Of a stretch of 64,000 bases of DNA, positions 22,168-34,406 are shown piece after piece. Numbering within the stretch: position 1 is the stretch's first letter; each line of letters begins with the position of its first letter. Source of the stretch: Lycium barbarum. Lineage: Eukaryota; Streptophyta; Magnoliopsida; Solanales; Solanaceae. Location: NCBI RefSeq assembly GCF_019175385.1, contig NC_083341.1, positions 22,700,203 through 22,764,202 on the forward strand, given 5' to 3'. The notes under the pieces are model-generated. The model did no database searches and was not told the origin of the DNA. It saw only the letters and a list, made by a program, of their open reading frames with translations. Both the position numbers and the translations under genes were made by a program.

Positions 22168-22197
22168 TTATCCCCCCCCCCCCCCCCCCTTAGGATC
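22168..22197 (-). promoter_or_regulatory. Polypurine tract with an expanded G-run
   Basis: On the minus strand this reads cctaag followed by about 18 G and ataa directly before the LTR. Copy 2 has the ordinary form cctaaggaagggataa (57901-57916). The expansion is private to copy 1. Confidence 0.7.
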
Positions 22198-22545
22198 ATT
22201 CGTCCCCAAATGAAAGTCATGGCCTAAGATTTTTCACTAAACCTCAAATTTCAGAATTTCTAGATTTCTTTAGTGAAGAGGATCATTCTTAGAGATGACA
22301 TATGACTAACCACATAATGAATGCATCATTCAATCCTAAACACATGGACGAGGGATTCGTACCTCTGATCTAAACTTTCACAGGGAATACACAATCGAAA
22401 GGTTCAACACATACCTGCAGTAGGGAATAAATGAAGGTAACACAGCTTGAGTGACACTACAAAAACTAGATATAACTACGCCCCTTCGAGTTCATCCCAT
22501 AAGTCTTAAGATACGACATAAGTCTACCTTGAGGTTTTAGCAATA

Positions 22546-23022
22546 TCATTTTATCACTCTATAACGGGTCCACCAGGAAAATTCAAGCCTAACTATTTCT
22601 GATTGGCAATCTAGAGTTTCATAACACTCAGAAGGCCAGTATATTCCCCTAATCACATCAAGGTTCGCTATTTTTAATTCAAACACATCAAAAGTAGTCT
22701 CATGAACCTTAACTACAACGACGCAGTCTCTATATATTCTAGAAGCGATAACAAGGACACTAGCAGGGGTAATCACAGAAGAAAAAAAGTTTCCAACAAT
22801 TGTTCGGGTTCCCTACCAAAATCAAGGGTAAAGTACGAAGTCACATAAGAAATATTTCGAACCTAAATTGATCGACGAATACGCATCAAGAGGACAAATA
22901 GTGAGAATACCTATGACCACAACATCTGAGGCTTCAGCCACCTCCATACGAGCCAATTCATGAAGTCGAGCTTCCTTTGCACAAAATGACCCCAGAAAGA
23001 CAAAAATACAACTAACACCCAA
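22546..23022 (-). pseudogene. Gypsy aspartic protease remnant
   Basis: Two broken minus-strand frames together resemble a gypsy retropepsin. 23022-22822 contains EASDVVVIGILTICPLDAYS followed by INLGS, where chromovirus-type proteases have GIL...YALIDPGS. 22776-22546 contains IYRDCVVVVKVHETTFDVFE, DVIRGIYW and CYETLDCQSEIVRL, matching the DFDVILGMDW...CYA.LDC segment. The catalytic-site Pro is Leu and the frames are offset. No reverse transcriptase follows, and the 3' LTR starts within 400 bp. The same remnant is at 58263-58739 in copy 2 with few differences. Confidence 0.7.
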
Positions 23023-23959
23023 ATAAGAACAACATAGTCCTCACGGGGATTCTAAGGACTAGAACACTCAAGTCTCAAAATGAAGTAAGGGGGTTTCTAC
23101 CTTCATCTCACTTTCCTAAGAGTTAGATACTCAAAGGTTCAACACGTATATGCTTTGACTAGGAAGCGCACAATATATCAATCTAGACAATATACTCTGA
23201 CAAGGAGGCTAATTCAATAACACATGATTCAAGCTTAACTTACCTCATGCCAAAACTGAAAATAACAAATTAAAGCCTAAATCAACTACATCATCTTCGT
23301 AAATCATTATTCCACAAGCGGTTGTTTTCGAGTTTCAAGCCTAAAATAGAGTTCTTCCACTAAACATCAAAATAGTACAGATCTTTTAACCCAATAAGAA
23401 TATAACCTCAATGTATGATAATTCTTAGTTCACTACAAGAGACCCTCAGTTGTTCCCTTTACCCTAACCTCCAGTACTTGAAACATATTACACCTTAATT
23501 ATTCCTTTCAGTGTAACAAGATTTCGGCAGAGTTTTCCCTGTAACAAGGACTACTTTTGTTTTTATACTTGTCTCAATTTATCAACAACCAAACCCTACA
23601 ATGACCATATACACAGAACTCCTACAATACAATTTCAGCGACTTTGTACCATCCATCAAATTACATATCATAACAATGTGCACTCCGTAACACCATTGTT
23701 CACTTGGTTAGCATCTGCAACATGAGTTAAAGTTATCTTTATAAAGCACGAGTAACAAACACGTCAAAATGATCCTAAAAGAAGTTCAAGCTCTATAGCA
23801 CAATCTAGAATCAAGAAGAATGAGAAACACCTAATATGTCTTGGTAGTCATTCATCTATACAAGTGGACAGTCTGTATGAAGAAGACTTCACTAGACACA
23901 ACTCCACAGACACAGACACATCCTAGGACACGTATAAACCTAGGCTCTGATATCAAGCT

Positions 23960-26192
23960 TGGCACGCCCCAAAACCCACCTCAGACGTGACCGGCATCCG
24001 ACATCACGAACAACATCGGAAGAACCTAAAAGATGCAATAACAACACTTGAACCCGCCAGGTACAATATTCACCTCCAACGGTTTATAAAATAAATACAA
24101 TCAAATCATGATATATGAATTAAATCAGTGGAAGTCTTTAATATTATAAAACTTAATCAAAATGTGACGAACGCCCAAGAGTTAAACAAAACTCAACAAC
24201 TACCCACAAGCATGTGTACTATGGAGCTTCTAAGATAAGAGAGTAATTGTCTGACACATCGGGACGCAAAACCCGAAAAAAAAAACTAGAATAGTAAATA
24301 AGTATGATAAGGGGTGTCCCACGAATGAACATGTGGGCTCACTAAGTCAGCAGCAACAACAATTCCTTCCTAAGCGTTTTGAGTATCAAGAACCTGCTCT
24401 TCTCTGTTACCTAACATACCATAAAAAACAACAATGGTATGCCTGAGTACTTCGTACTCAGTGAGTGCCCTGGGGACAAAAAGTAATATGAAAATAAAGT
24501 AGAAAAATAGTTAAAGTTATCAGTTCTGAGGATAGTATGAAACAATGTGAAACCAGTTATTCAGCTTGTGTATCTAAATAAGAATTATCAAAACTGATTA
24601 TAAAGCCTTTCGTCGAGTTACAACTTTCCAATATGCTTTTTAAATTGATCATGATTATCAATAACAGTTCCATAAAAGGATAAGGATATCACACTTTCCA
24701 ATATAGGCCCGAGAATCAATAGCATCGAAGGGATGACCTTAGAGGTTCCCTAAACACAGCGCACCACACTGAAATATGTAATTCTTGATAGCTATCCTTC
24801 CTCCCGAATAGCTAGGCATAAACCGCACCCCGGGTGGCGAACCCGGCAGTGGCCACTCTTCCTCTCCAAATGGCTAGGCATTACCATACTAGAATACATA
24901 GTGACTACCCTTCCTCTCGAGTAGCTAGGCCAAACACAACAACATAGTTCATAGCATAGAAGTCGAATCACAATTCACCTCAAGGTAGTCACATCAACCA
25001 TTAGCATTAAGGTTCATTATGCCATTACAAAGATACATAATTTCATAGATAATCTTGAAAACGTTTCCACTACTTTAAACAAGATTCCATTTTCATAGTT
25101 CACTATAAAACATCAGTACCAATAATTAACCATCATTATTAATCATCTCTTATGGAAGAAAACGATTATGATTTCATATACGTATATAGAGGATAATACA
25201 ATCAAGGTTTAATGTGGGTTTGTCCCCTCACACACGTCAACCACAATCAAAGCATGAAATAGAGTTCAAAAGCCTGATAAGTTCACCTTTTTATTCAATG
25301 AAGAACTTTTAAAAGGTCTATACATTCAAAACAAGGTTTTCAAAAGAGACATACCTTAATTATGCTTTACGTATCTTAACAATTCACCTTCTTAGCGAAG
25401 AACACCCAAAACCCTAGCTTTGAATCACTTGGGTAGGATTTACCTTGGAAATCCTATGCTTTGTCGAAGAATCATGTTACTAATCATGAATAATTGTTGG
25501 AATTACTTAGGAATCGTTAGAGCGATCTTACCTTGACGTGGGAGGATGAGGAGAGGAGGAAAGCGGCTGCTTAGGGCTTTAGAATGAAGTTGTAATGTCT
25601 AATAACTGAAATTTCTAGTTAAGTGTTGAATTTATAGCATGGGGCATTTTGGACTCCCTGGCTCGCCGAGCGCGGTCTATGGCTTGCCCCTGCCTCGCTT
25701 TGGGGCGAGCTCGGCGAGCTCCCTTGTCCGTTTTACACTTAGAAAATTTTCATGAATTTTTCCCACTTTTGGAACCCTACCTCACTGAGCGCGGTCCAAG
25801 GCGAGCCCTTGCCTCGCTTTGGGGCGAGCTCGGGGAGCTCCTCTGTCACTTTTACACTCAGTCGACAGCGTTTAGTAAAATTAGCATAACTTCTAGCACA
25901 GAGCTCCGTTCGGGCTCTACAATATAACGTTGGAAAGCTATTTCAAAGGGCTACAACGTTCATGTTTTAAGTTTTCTCAAATTCTTAACACATTTTCACG
26001 AAAATGACCCAGATGACAGACCTACCGAAACTTAGGCGAGTTTAAGAGCCCTTAAGAGCTTCACTAGTTGGTTTGGCTTCAAAACAACTACCTACCACCC
26101 GAATTCATCCCGAATGGATTCATATAGATAGAATATCATCTTAAAACTAGTTTTACACATTCACACCTAACCCTAATTTACGAGGTGTTACA
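23960..26192 (-). repeat. 5' LTR of the gypsy element (2.23 kb)
   Basis: On the minus strand it starts TGTAACACCTCG and ends GGGGCGTGCCA, followed by the primer site. It contains two GC-rich tandem blocks (25662-25850). It has no genes. The 92-codon frame at 25649-25927 lies in the GC-rich block and reads LTR sequence only. Confidence 0.85.
25662..25850. repeat. GC-rich tandem, hairpin-forming repeat in the LTR (119-bp period)
   Basis: Two related units, ctcgccgagcgcggtctatg at 25662 and ctcactgagcgcggtccaag at 25781, are 119 bp apart. Each continues with cctcgctttggggcgagctc plus ggcgagctcc. The words gagctcgcc and ggcgagctc are mutually inverted, so each unit can fold. The base composition stands out sharply from the AT-rich surroundings. 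The same pair is in both copy 2 LTRs, near 57365-57550 and 61383-61560. Confidence 0.75.
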
Positions 26193-26484
26193 GCAGGCCT
26201 CACACTAAATATGAGATCTGGTAGATGTCTCTGGATCACATTTTGCACTCAAAAGAATGTAGCAAGGTAGTATCAGTTTGTATGAAATATGAAAATTCGT
26301 TATGTCTTGTAAATTAAAAAAGTTTCGTCATATTCCACATATACTTTTCTTATTATGTATTTATTTATATGTCATTCACCCTTTTTAATTTCATCAAGTG
26401 AATGAATTTTTATTTTGAAATAATAACTGAGTATGCTCAAACGGATGGTTGGGCCTACTTTGTTGCAGTTGTATCATTCATCAC

Positions 26485-26526
<42 letters not shown>

Positions 26527-26528
26527 TA
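26193..26528. other. Anonymous flank with a compound microsatellite
   Basis: No gene is seen. A (CA)n tract at about 26486-26510 runs into (TA)n at 26511-26526. In copy 2 the CA part is gone and TA tracts have expanded (61935-62028). Confidence 0.75.
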
Positions 26529-26904
26529 TGATGAAATACAAGAAAGTATGTATGGATAATTTTCTGTATTTCTTGGTCAACAATTTACAGATTCCTACCA
26601 CTATTTATACATGTATATTGCTGGAAATAAATTGTAAATAAAACTAATGTATTTACACTTGTACCAACGAAAACCAACCTAGTGTATAATGTCCTACGTA
26701 ATTTGATACTCTACTATCAGAATTCCTTTGCATATCAATTAAGTTCAACACGGTTTGGCCCAAGTTGTCATAAACATATTAGCCATTCCTTTCTTTTAAG
26801 GCATCAACTTGTGTGTGTTGCTTTGGTCGATAATATCAATGGCAGACTTGGCTTTCTTCTTCGATTGTTCTTCTTTGTGTGAGATAAACATCTTTTCTCC
26901 AACA
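26529..26904 (-). repeat. 3' LTR of the old copia element
   Basis: The 376-bp LTR on the minus strand starts TGTTGGAGAAAAGATG and ends gtatttcatca. Plus-strand neighbours are tatta on the left and the complement of a purine tract on the right. Confidence 0.8.
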
Positions 26905-28130
26905 TCCCCTCTCAAGGTAGAGGGGAATGAAGGGATACCCAACTTGCCAAGAGTCGATTGGAAGGAAAGATCGGATAATGGTTTGGTGAAGAGGTCGGCA
27001 AGCTGAGAATTTGAAGGAACAAAAGAGAAGGAAATCAGGCCAGAAAGAAATTGTTGACGAACAAAGTGACAGTCAAGTTTGACGTGCTTTGTCCGTTAGT
27101 GGAATACTGGATTCCAAGCAATGTGAATCACAACTTGATTGCCGGAGTAAGTTCGTATGAAAATTGATGGTTCAACGGATCAATCAGTGAGAAGATGAGT
27201 GAGCCAAGTAAACTCAACAACAAGGTGATCCATGGAACGGTACTCAGCCTCTGTCGAAGAAAGAGAGATGGAAGCTTGTTTTTTCGACTTCCAACTAATG
27301 GGAAAGCCTCCCAAACTGATGGACAAATGACTCACAGATTTACGAAACTCTCGACAAGCCACCTACTCAGCATCGCAAAATGATAAAAGAGAGAAATTTG
27401 GGGTTGAATTGAGGAAGAGACCTTGTATGGGATTGGATCAAAGATAATGAAGGACTCGAAGAGCTCTAGTGAAATGTGAAAGGTTTGAGTTTTGAATGTA
27501 TTGGCCAAAGGGTCAAAACTGTGAATGATAGATTGGGTCTGGTATGGGTTAAGTAGTTTAATTTGCCAATCAAACGATGATATATATTAAGATCAAGACA
27601 GGGAGTACCGAAATCAGCAGTTAATTTGATGGATGGGTCGAGTGGAGAAGAAACCTTTGACACTTTGAGCAATCAAATTCTGTAAGTAAATCCCTTGTAA
27701 ACTTGGTTTGTCTGATAGTAAAACTATCTTGTTCCCTCATGATTTCCATTCCTAAAAAATAATGAATCTATCCAAGATCCTTTATTTTAAATGAATGGAT
27801 GAATGACTTTAGATCAGCAAGTTGTTGTGCATTGCCACCAGATAATAGTAGATAATCAACATAAACTGCTACAATTGATATAGAAGTCTCAGTTGTCTTA
27901 AAAAATAATGAATAATCATTAAGGGAGGAAGAGAAACCTCTAAAATTAAGAGCCCCTACCAACCTTCCATACCATTGCCTTGAGGACCTGAGTGGTGTCA
28001 TTCCTTTAGGTAACCTTGTAGATCCATTTACAAGGTAAGAATTTCTTCCATGAGGTAGAAGTACCACATCCCAAGTTTGATTAGTGATTAATAAAGCCCG
28101 CAGGTTCAGAATTAATGGCATTTTGCCATC
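26905..28130 (-). pseudogene. Old copia reverse transcriptase and RNase H, degenerate
   Basis: RNase H pieces include SLGGFPISWKSKKQASISLS, STEAEYRSMDHLVVEFTWL and, close to the LTR, QLADLFTKPL. Reverse-transcriptase pieces include [39 protein letters not shown] and the altered catalytic box VAVYVDYLLLSGG, where YVDD has become YVDY. A deletion of about 220 bp relative to copy 2 joins sequence at about 28012, removing the [11 protein letters not shown] segment. Several stops and frameshifts are present. It cannot make an active enzyme. Confidence 0.85.
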
Positions 28131-29813
28131 CTAGGTGTTGACAGGCCTAGGAGTAATGAGTAGGTTATGAAATCTGAGATATGAAATGCATTAAGGCCTA
28201 GTTGTGAATGGAAAGAGAGGTAAAAGGATGTGTAGGAGGAGAAGAAGGAACTATTAGAAATATGGAAGTAACATCAGTGACAAAAACATTATTGCAAATG
28301 AAGTCATGTATATGACTAGGTAGGACCCCTTTGTTCTATCTATTAGATCTGCTTAGAGGCTGTTCAATAGGAGGGGAATTGGGGGGGATAGGATCTGGGA
28401 GAGCAGGTGAAGGAAGAGTTGATATAGGTTGATGTAAAGATGGTGATGGGGAAGAAGGTGGAGAAGTAGAAATAGAGGTGGAACTACTGTCCATAGAAAG
28501 GGTCAAATTTGTTGAAGTGCATGGAGCAAGGGAAGGAATAAACATTGAATCATCAGTGAGGTTATCAGAATAAATAAAAGAAATAGAAGGAAAATGAATG
28601 ACAAGCTATTGTGAGGAAAGGAAACAAACTAGATATGCACACTTTCTTAGACTTCTGAATAAGAACTTTATAACCCTTTTGACCAGCAAGGTACCCTAAA
28701 AATACATAAGAATCTACCATTGGCTGAATTTTACCTCTATTATGGGCTAAAGTAAAAGCATAACATTTACACCCAAAGCTCCTCAAATTTTGATAAACAA
28801 GTTGCTGATGAAATAAGAGTTCATAGGATGCTTTACCTTGTAAAAATCCTGATGGAAACTTGTTGATCAAATGTGTGGCAGTGAGAATACATTGTCCCCA
28901 ATAAGGGATAAGAATATTATACTAAACATCAAGGCCCTTGCAATCTCCAACAAGTGCCTATGTTTCCTTTCAACAATATCATTTTATTGTGGTTTTGTTG
29001 TGTAGGAAATTTGATGTAATATTCCTTGTGATTGCAAAAAAAAAAGAGAAGATTTTGCACTTTTCCTCAGTAATAAATTATCAGACCTCATCACTTTCAC
29101 TTTAGTAATAAATTATCTCTCCACCATAGATAAAAAGCCTTTTAGAATTGAAAATGCATTTGATTTGGTACTTAACAAATAGGTCCAAGTCCCTCTACTA
29201 CAACCATCCACTATTGTGAGAAAGTATTTAAAACCATTGTAAGTAGGAACCTTATAGGGACCCCAAGTATCAACGTGAATTAGATCAAATACATCTTTAC
29301 TTTTAATGTGGCTAATTGGAAAAGGTAACTTGGATTGTCTTGATAGGGGATAGACAACACATGGACAACTAGGACTTGAAGAAAATGAAATAAAATTGAT
29401 ATGTTTTATTGGATTGAAAGGCAAATACCCCAATCTTACATACCATAACATTACTTCTGATTATGATTGAGCAGTAATAGGAAAGAAATACTGAGAATTA
29501 GATATCTTAGGGAATGAAAGTATTAATCTAAAACAGCTGGAGAACAAGCTCTCTTAGGAATGAAACTTTACTATCTAGAGGAAGGAGGTGATTGGTAGAA
29601 GGCTCCAAAACATAAAGACCATCTTTTACTTCACCAAAAACTTGAGGGCTCTTAAAAAAAAGAGCCCTGTAAAAGATAGACAGTAGAGGTAAACATGATG
29701 ATACATTTAAAAGTCATAAATAACTTATCAACTGAAAGTAAATTATATCTGAAACTTGGAATATGAAGAACCTTTACAAGAATGAGACTAGGAAAAAGAG
29801 AAATGGATATTGT
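28131..29813 (-). pseudogene. Old copia integrase and linker, degenerate
   Basis: The frame at 29451-29113 has the GAG-pre-integrase end (LWYVRLGYLPFNPIKHIN) and the first core aspartate in DLIHVDTWGPYKVPTYNGFK. Downstream, RSDN near 29087 and a VERKHRH-like word near 28965 mark the other catalytic residues but are out of frame with each other. 28870-28565 holds the C-terminal core (SYELLFHQQLVYQNLRSFGC). 28545-28336 is the Ser/Pro-rich linker before reverse transcriptase. Confidence 0.8.
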
Positions 29814-29818
29814 ATGAG

Positions 29819-29974
29819 TGTTGACACCCAATTTTGTCCCGCCTTTCTTCCGAAATATTTATTTGCGCTTCTAATATTTTTGATAACTTAAGAATAATTA
29901 TTTATATTTTATTACAAATTAGCTTTTATTAATATCGTCGTTTTCCGTTATCCAACTATAGTCATTGGTTATTA

Positions 29975-30040
<66 letters not shown>

Positions 30041-30041
30041 G

Positions 30042-30112
<71 letters not shown>

Positions 30113-30137
30113 GTACTACTACTACTACTACTACTAC

Positions 30138-30187
<50 letters not shown>

Positions 30188-33100
30188 TGCCATCACTTAA
30201 TATTATGATCGTCATGATCACTTTTAGCTTTCCTATTTAGCATCTTACGTGAAAACACGTCGCATTTATTTTACTACTTACTTTCAGACTTTATAAATGT
30301 TATCGCGCGACTATTACGACATCATATAATTTTATTTTATTTATTTGAGTATTAATAAATATATATTTTTATATTAAATAATATTTTAACACGCGTTAAT
30401 ATATAATTAATTAAAATTGTTACTTCATTTAAATTTAAAAGCCCAAAAAAATATAAGAAAAATGTATTTTTTTTTAGTCCAAGAAGACTTTATATTAGCC
30501 TAATGGAGAGCCCAAATCTGTCTGAGCCCATTCGTTCCAATAACCCAGCCCATATTTTTTTTTTAACTCATTCTCCAAACCTAGTTCTCATCCAAAATAT
30601 GCAGCCACAACGTTTCCTTCACCCTTTTCCCTTTCAAGAAAAGCTTCAGTACCCTACATCAATGGCAGAAGTTTGCCCTCTCCATTTTCGCGAAAAATCT
30701 TCAGATCTTGGCGTGACCACTGATGGAAGGACGCTCCCCCTTTCATATTTGACCAAAACTATTCGAAATATAGAGGTATATGTCATCTTCACTCGAGATT
30801 TTCACTCTGCCTTCTTCCACTTTCGGAGCAATCTGACCATGTCCGTCTAAAATCCCAACGTTCAGATTCAAACGATTCCATTTGACTCGTTTTAAACTCA
30901 AAAATAATTCAAATCCCGCCCAAAATGTTAGCCTAAAAACCCTAGTTCATCACTATAAATACTAGCTTTGCTGCTCCTTTTAGGGAACCTTTTTTTGGAG
31001 CAGCCATTTTCTTACTCTAATACTCACAGTTCTACCCTCCAAAAGATTTCCCTTAAGAAAATCTAGCTGCTTCTGGCTTCTGTTGGTTGCTTAACCAAAA
31101 CAGAGGCATTTTACCTTCGCTCGAGTCAAGGTCGTAGACGGTGTGACCCGAGATCTACGCCCCTGTTCGCTGCACTCAAAAAAGGTCAGTAATTCTCCTT
31201 CTCTTTAATTTATTTTTCTTTAGTTCTATTTCTATATGCTTAATATGTATAGTTCAGTTTCCTGTTTTAATACCAGCATTTTTAGTTATGGTTTATTTGT
31301 TTAGTTTCAGCATGAATTAATCTTGTTCCATAGTTGTTCTAGCTGAATCTTGGCCTTTTTTTCTGTGAAGCACGAATAGTTTATGGATTTTCTTAATACT
31401 CCATATATGTTTAAAATGAGTTTAGTTTAAGTGGATAAACTTATTCCAAAGATTATGGGTTGTCGATCATGTAGTACTTTGAACCAGAATGTGTTATTTT
31501 CTTGTTTAACATAGAAGATCATCCTCTCCCTGCTTTGTTGCATAAAATGACATTCTCTTTGCCAGAATTGACATATTTGTTGTATGTATATACCTAGGCA
31601 GTCATAAATAGAGAATTTTGAATCCTATTCATTCACATAACTATTGGCTCCTTTCATTGTTTTGGGATTAGTTTGGATCTGTTAAAGAGTTCACTATGAT
31701 TGGCTTAGTCTTTTTTTTTAGATTGTTGATTGTAGGTCCTAATTCAGTCCTCAAATGATTTCACAAGTATCAATCCTACTCTTCGTTTTATTTCTTTGCT
31801 TAAAACTGATTTAAGACGTAAATTAAAGGGTTCACTAGTTAAGTATTAGCATAAGGTTTAAGAGAATTTCTCCACTAATTAAGTTTAGCAAAAGTATATC
31901 GCAAAACAGTGAAGATCTTCAACTTCACTCCTTTTTAAAAGTGATTCAATCCGCGTTTTAAAAGCATGTCGTGATAAGTTTGAGGAGCCAACGATTAATG
32001 GCATTTGCGTAAGGCTTGCTATCCTCCCTCAAACTTTAGTTTGTTCAAATGATTGCAGTAGATTAATCCTGGGCTTTAGTTCTTGTGCTAAGTATTTAGA
32101 GTTATTTTATTTTTTCGTACTTTGTCTTCCTGGAATTCAGATGTTTAACATCCAAGTCTTTAGCTAAGCAACCATCTTAAATATATGTAATCAATTATGA
32201 ATTGTGGTGTGTCTGAATTTGCCTTTCTATTCTCTTCATGGTTGTCCAGTTAGCTAAGAGAGGCTTAGAAATTGTCCTCTTCTTTACTTTCAGCGATGTT
32301 TTGTTTCTCTTGGAATGTGTGGCTCAAATAAATTTTCCCAAAGCTCTTTCTTGCTAAATGATAGAACTCAAATATTCTATAGTTTGATTAGTCAAGTCTA
32401 AAGCCATAATATGTACAGCATGTTTAAGGTGTATGTTAATCATATAGGAAGGGCTGTGAATTTCTATTATGTAAAGGTTTCTGGTTCCCTCGATTAAAAT
32501 CATGGCATAGGCTTATATTTAAACAATGTCTATTTAAATGATAGTGGAATTAAGGTTAAAGTCTAGTCTTTAAAATGACTTATATAATACTTCTTTGAAC
32601 TCTCTGAATTTTAGTTTGCGCTTGCAATTAAGTTTTCATGTTTGTTCCTCTTGCAATCCGCATCTTGTTGGACGCTGCCCGTTATGCTATTTAAGAATTT
32701 ATTGTCTATTTGTTTTCCATATTAAATCTGCTCATTTCCTAATTCTTTTCTCTTCTTTGTTTTCATGACATATGGGAGCATTCTTGAGTCTTGCATTGAG
32801 ACTCGATATGGCTGCTGCTAAACTCAAGCCCTGCATTTACATCTTATTGCATCTTCTCTCGCCCTCTATGCCTCCGAGCAGAAAAGGAAAACAGAAAAAG
32901 GGGCGAGACGACGCTCCTATCTCTCATTAGCCATTGCCTTCGCTCTCTTCTAGCCGAATATGAAATGAGAGCTAGGGAGTTATTTCCGTCATTTTTTTTC
33001 TTTCTCTTTTATTTGGTTCTATTACGAATTTGCTGCTTTTATTTGTTTGGTTGTGTCTTGAATATTTTGGTTCTATTAGAAGGATTAGGCCTAGAATTTT

Positions 33101-34102
33101 ATGAACCTAGAAAGGGTAGTTGATAAAGGGAAAACCAGTAGTCAATTTCTCTTTTTTTAGTTTCCTTATTTAGAGTCATTATAATACCTATGACGTTCCG
33201 AGAATTCAAGTATATATTTGTAGCTTTTATTTTGTTTTTCTTTAAAAAAATTTATTTATTGGTAATCCTGCAGAGAAGAAAACGTGATTTAATCTTGAAC
33301 TATTGCAAACTGCTTTTAAGAATTTAAACAACCTCCCTTTTTTTTTTTAAAAAAAAAATCGACTTTCTGTATGGGCTGAACCTTTCCTTTAACAGGCAAT
33401 TATCAAGTTTTTTTTTTTTTTTATATATAAAGGTGCAGCTCTTGCCTATCACCATCGAATTTAGATTTCAAGGGATCATTTCTTGTTAGAATATATCTTA
33501 CCCTTTTCTGCAATGTACCAAATTGCAGATTTTTTGAAGTCATTGAACATTTTAGTAATATATTTTCAATTCAAGATTAAGGCTTCTAAAGTTCTTTGAA
33601 ATTAGTCATTGAGTTCAAAAACAAGACTTGGTGATTTCTGTAAGTTACTTTTTCTTAAAAAAATAACAAAGTGAGGTGAAAAGATTGTTTTTATCCAAAA
33701 TGATTTGTCACTTGCTGAAAAGTCCATCGCATTCCTAGATGTGAATATTCTTTTAATTACCTAGCTACTTAGTTATGAATGTTTTTCTCAAATTACTTAT
33801 AAAATATGAGGCTATTATTTCATCTTAATTTCCAATATTAATTTGAGTTTAAATGGTAACCGTAATTAACGGATTCTAATGGATGCCTAAGACCTTCTCA
33901 TTAGAATATTGAGAACCCTTATCTAGAATTTGTTAGGTTAGTAAGACCTTTAAAGATTGGAGTTTATTTTAGGCATTAGTTAGTTAAAATAGGTGTCCTA
34001 ATTCACCGTTAAAATAATTAGGTGGCGACTCCTTAAGGTAAATAATTAGGAATCACCAATATGTCGTATTCCGCTTTGACCCGGTTAAAATGGGGTATAA
34101 CA
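29819..34102. mobile_element. Very long gypsy-type solo LTR (4284 bp)
   Basis: It starts TGTTGACACCCAATTTTGTC and ends GGGGTATAACA. A perfect 5-bp target duplication, atgag, lies at 29814-29818 and 34103-34107. No second LTR, primer site or pol sequence lies inside, so it is a solo LTR. A probable TATA box (actataaatac, near 30952) is followed by a transcript-leader-like region, giving plus-strand orientation. LTRs over 4 kb are characteristic of Tat/Ogre-type gypsy elements, but that assignment is inference. The frame at 30503-30850 lies within the LTR and is not a gene. Confidence 0.85.
29970..30186. repeat. Compound trinucleotide microsatellite (ATT)n(ACT)n(ATT)n(ACT)n(ATT)n
   Basis: About 216 bp alternate between ATT and ACT blocks, five blocks in all, inside the solo LTR. 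The long frames reading poly-Ile/poly-Thr on one strand and poly-Ile/poly-Val on the other are artefacts of the repeat. Confidence 0.97.
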
Positions 34103-34107
34103 ATGAG

Positions 34108-34406
34108 TAACCAAAATCTTAGAAAAATTAGGCAATTTGACTAGCAATGGCTTACATAGAGGAACAAGAGTAAAAAATGAGTTAGAATCATAGCACATAT
34201 CCTTAGAGGCACCTGAGTCAATGGCCCATGACTTTGAGTTAGAATTATCAATTGAATAACAAGAGGGTGAATGTTCAATAAATACCAGTAGAGTTTGCAC
34301 TAGCCTCTGATCCAGGATCAATTTGTCCATCTTGAATGTGTTTTAAAAGGTGAACAAGCTAATTAAACTGATTGCGAGAGAGTTATTAAGCAAAATTAGG
34401 GTTCAC
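34108..34406 (-). pseudogene. Old copia protease segment between two inserted LTRs
   Basis: The minus strand reads a gag-protease linker with LVHLLKHIQDGQIDPGSE-like sequence across a frameshift, then SNSKSWAIDSGASKDMCYDS. This is the copia aspartic protease with its intact DSG motif. The gag reading before the 2.08-kb insertion (ending 36489) resumes here at 34406. Confidence 0.75.

Larger units (their letters stand above)
21708..26192 (-). mobile_element. Non-autonomous Ty3/gypsy element, 3' LTR truncated (copy 1)
   Basis: On the minus strand the order is 5' LTR 26192-23960 (TGTAACACC...CGTGCCA), primer site reading tgatatcagagccta at 23955-23941 (one mismatch to the initiator tRNA-Met site), a 1.8-kb interior, a polypurine tract, and the start of the 3' LTR (22167 downwards). 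The 3' LTR is cut at 21708 by a deletion junction with unrelated DNA. The interior holds only protease remnants and no reverse transcriptase, RNase H or integrase, so it is a deletion derivative moved by others. The same internal structure is in copy 2 (55699-61793). The sequence after the 5' LTR, gcagg, does not match the gcgga before copy 2. Confidence 0.85.

Noticed and set aside
23941..23956. taggctctgatatca considered as part of a tRNA gene
   Set aside because: Only the 3' end complement is present. Its position next to the LTR shows that it is a retrotransposon primer-binding site.
29919..30240. Open frames of 91-100 codons on both strands rich in Ile, Thr and Val
   Set aside because: They are translations of the ATT/ACT microsatellite.
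30503..30850. 115-codon frame inside the long solo LTR
   Set aside because: It is upstream of the probable LTR TATA box, matches no domain I know and is best read as chance.
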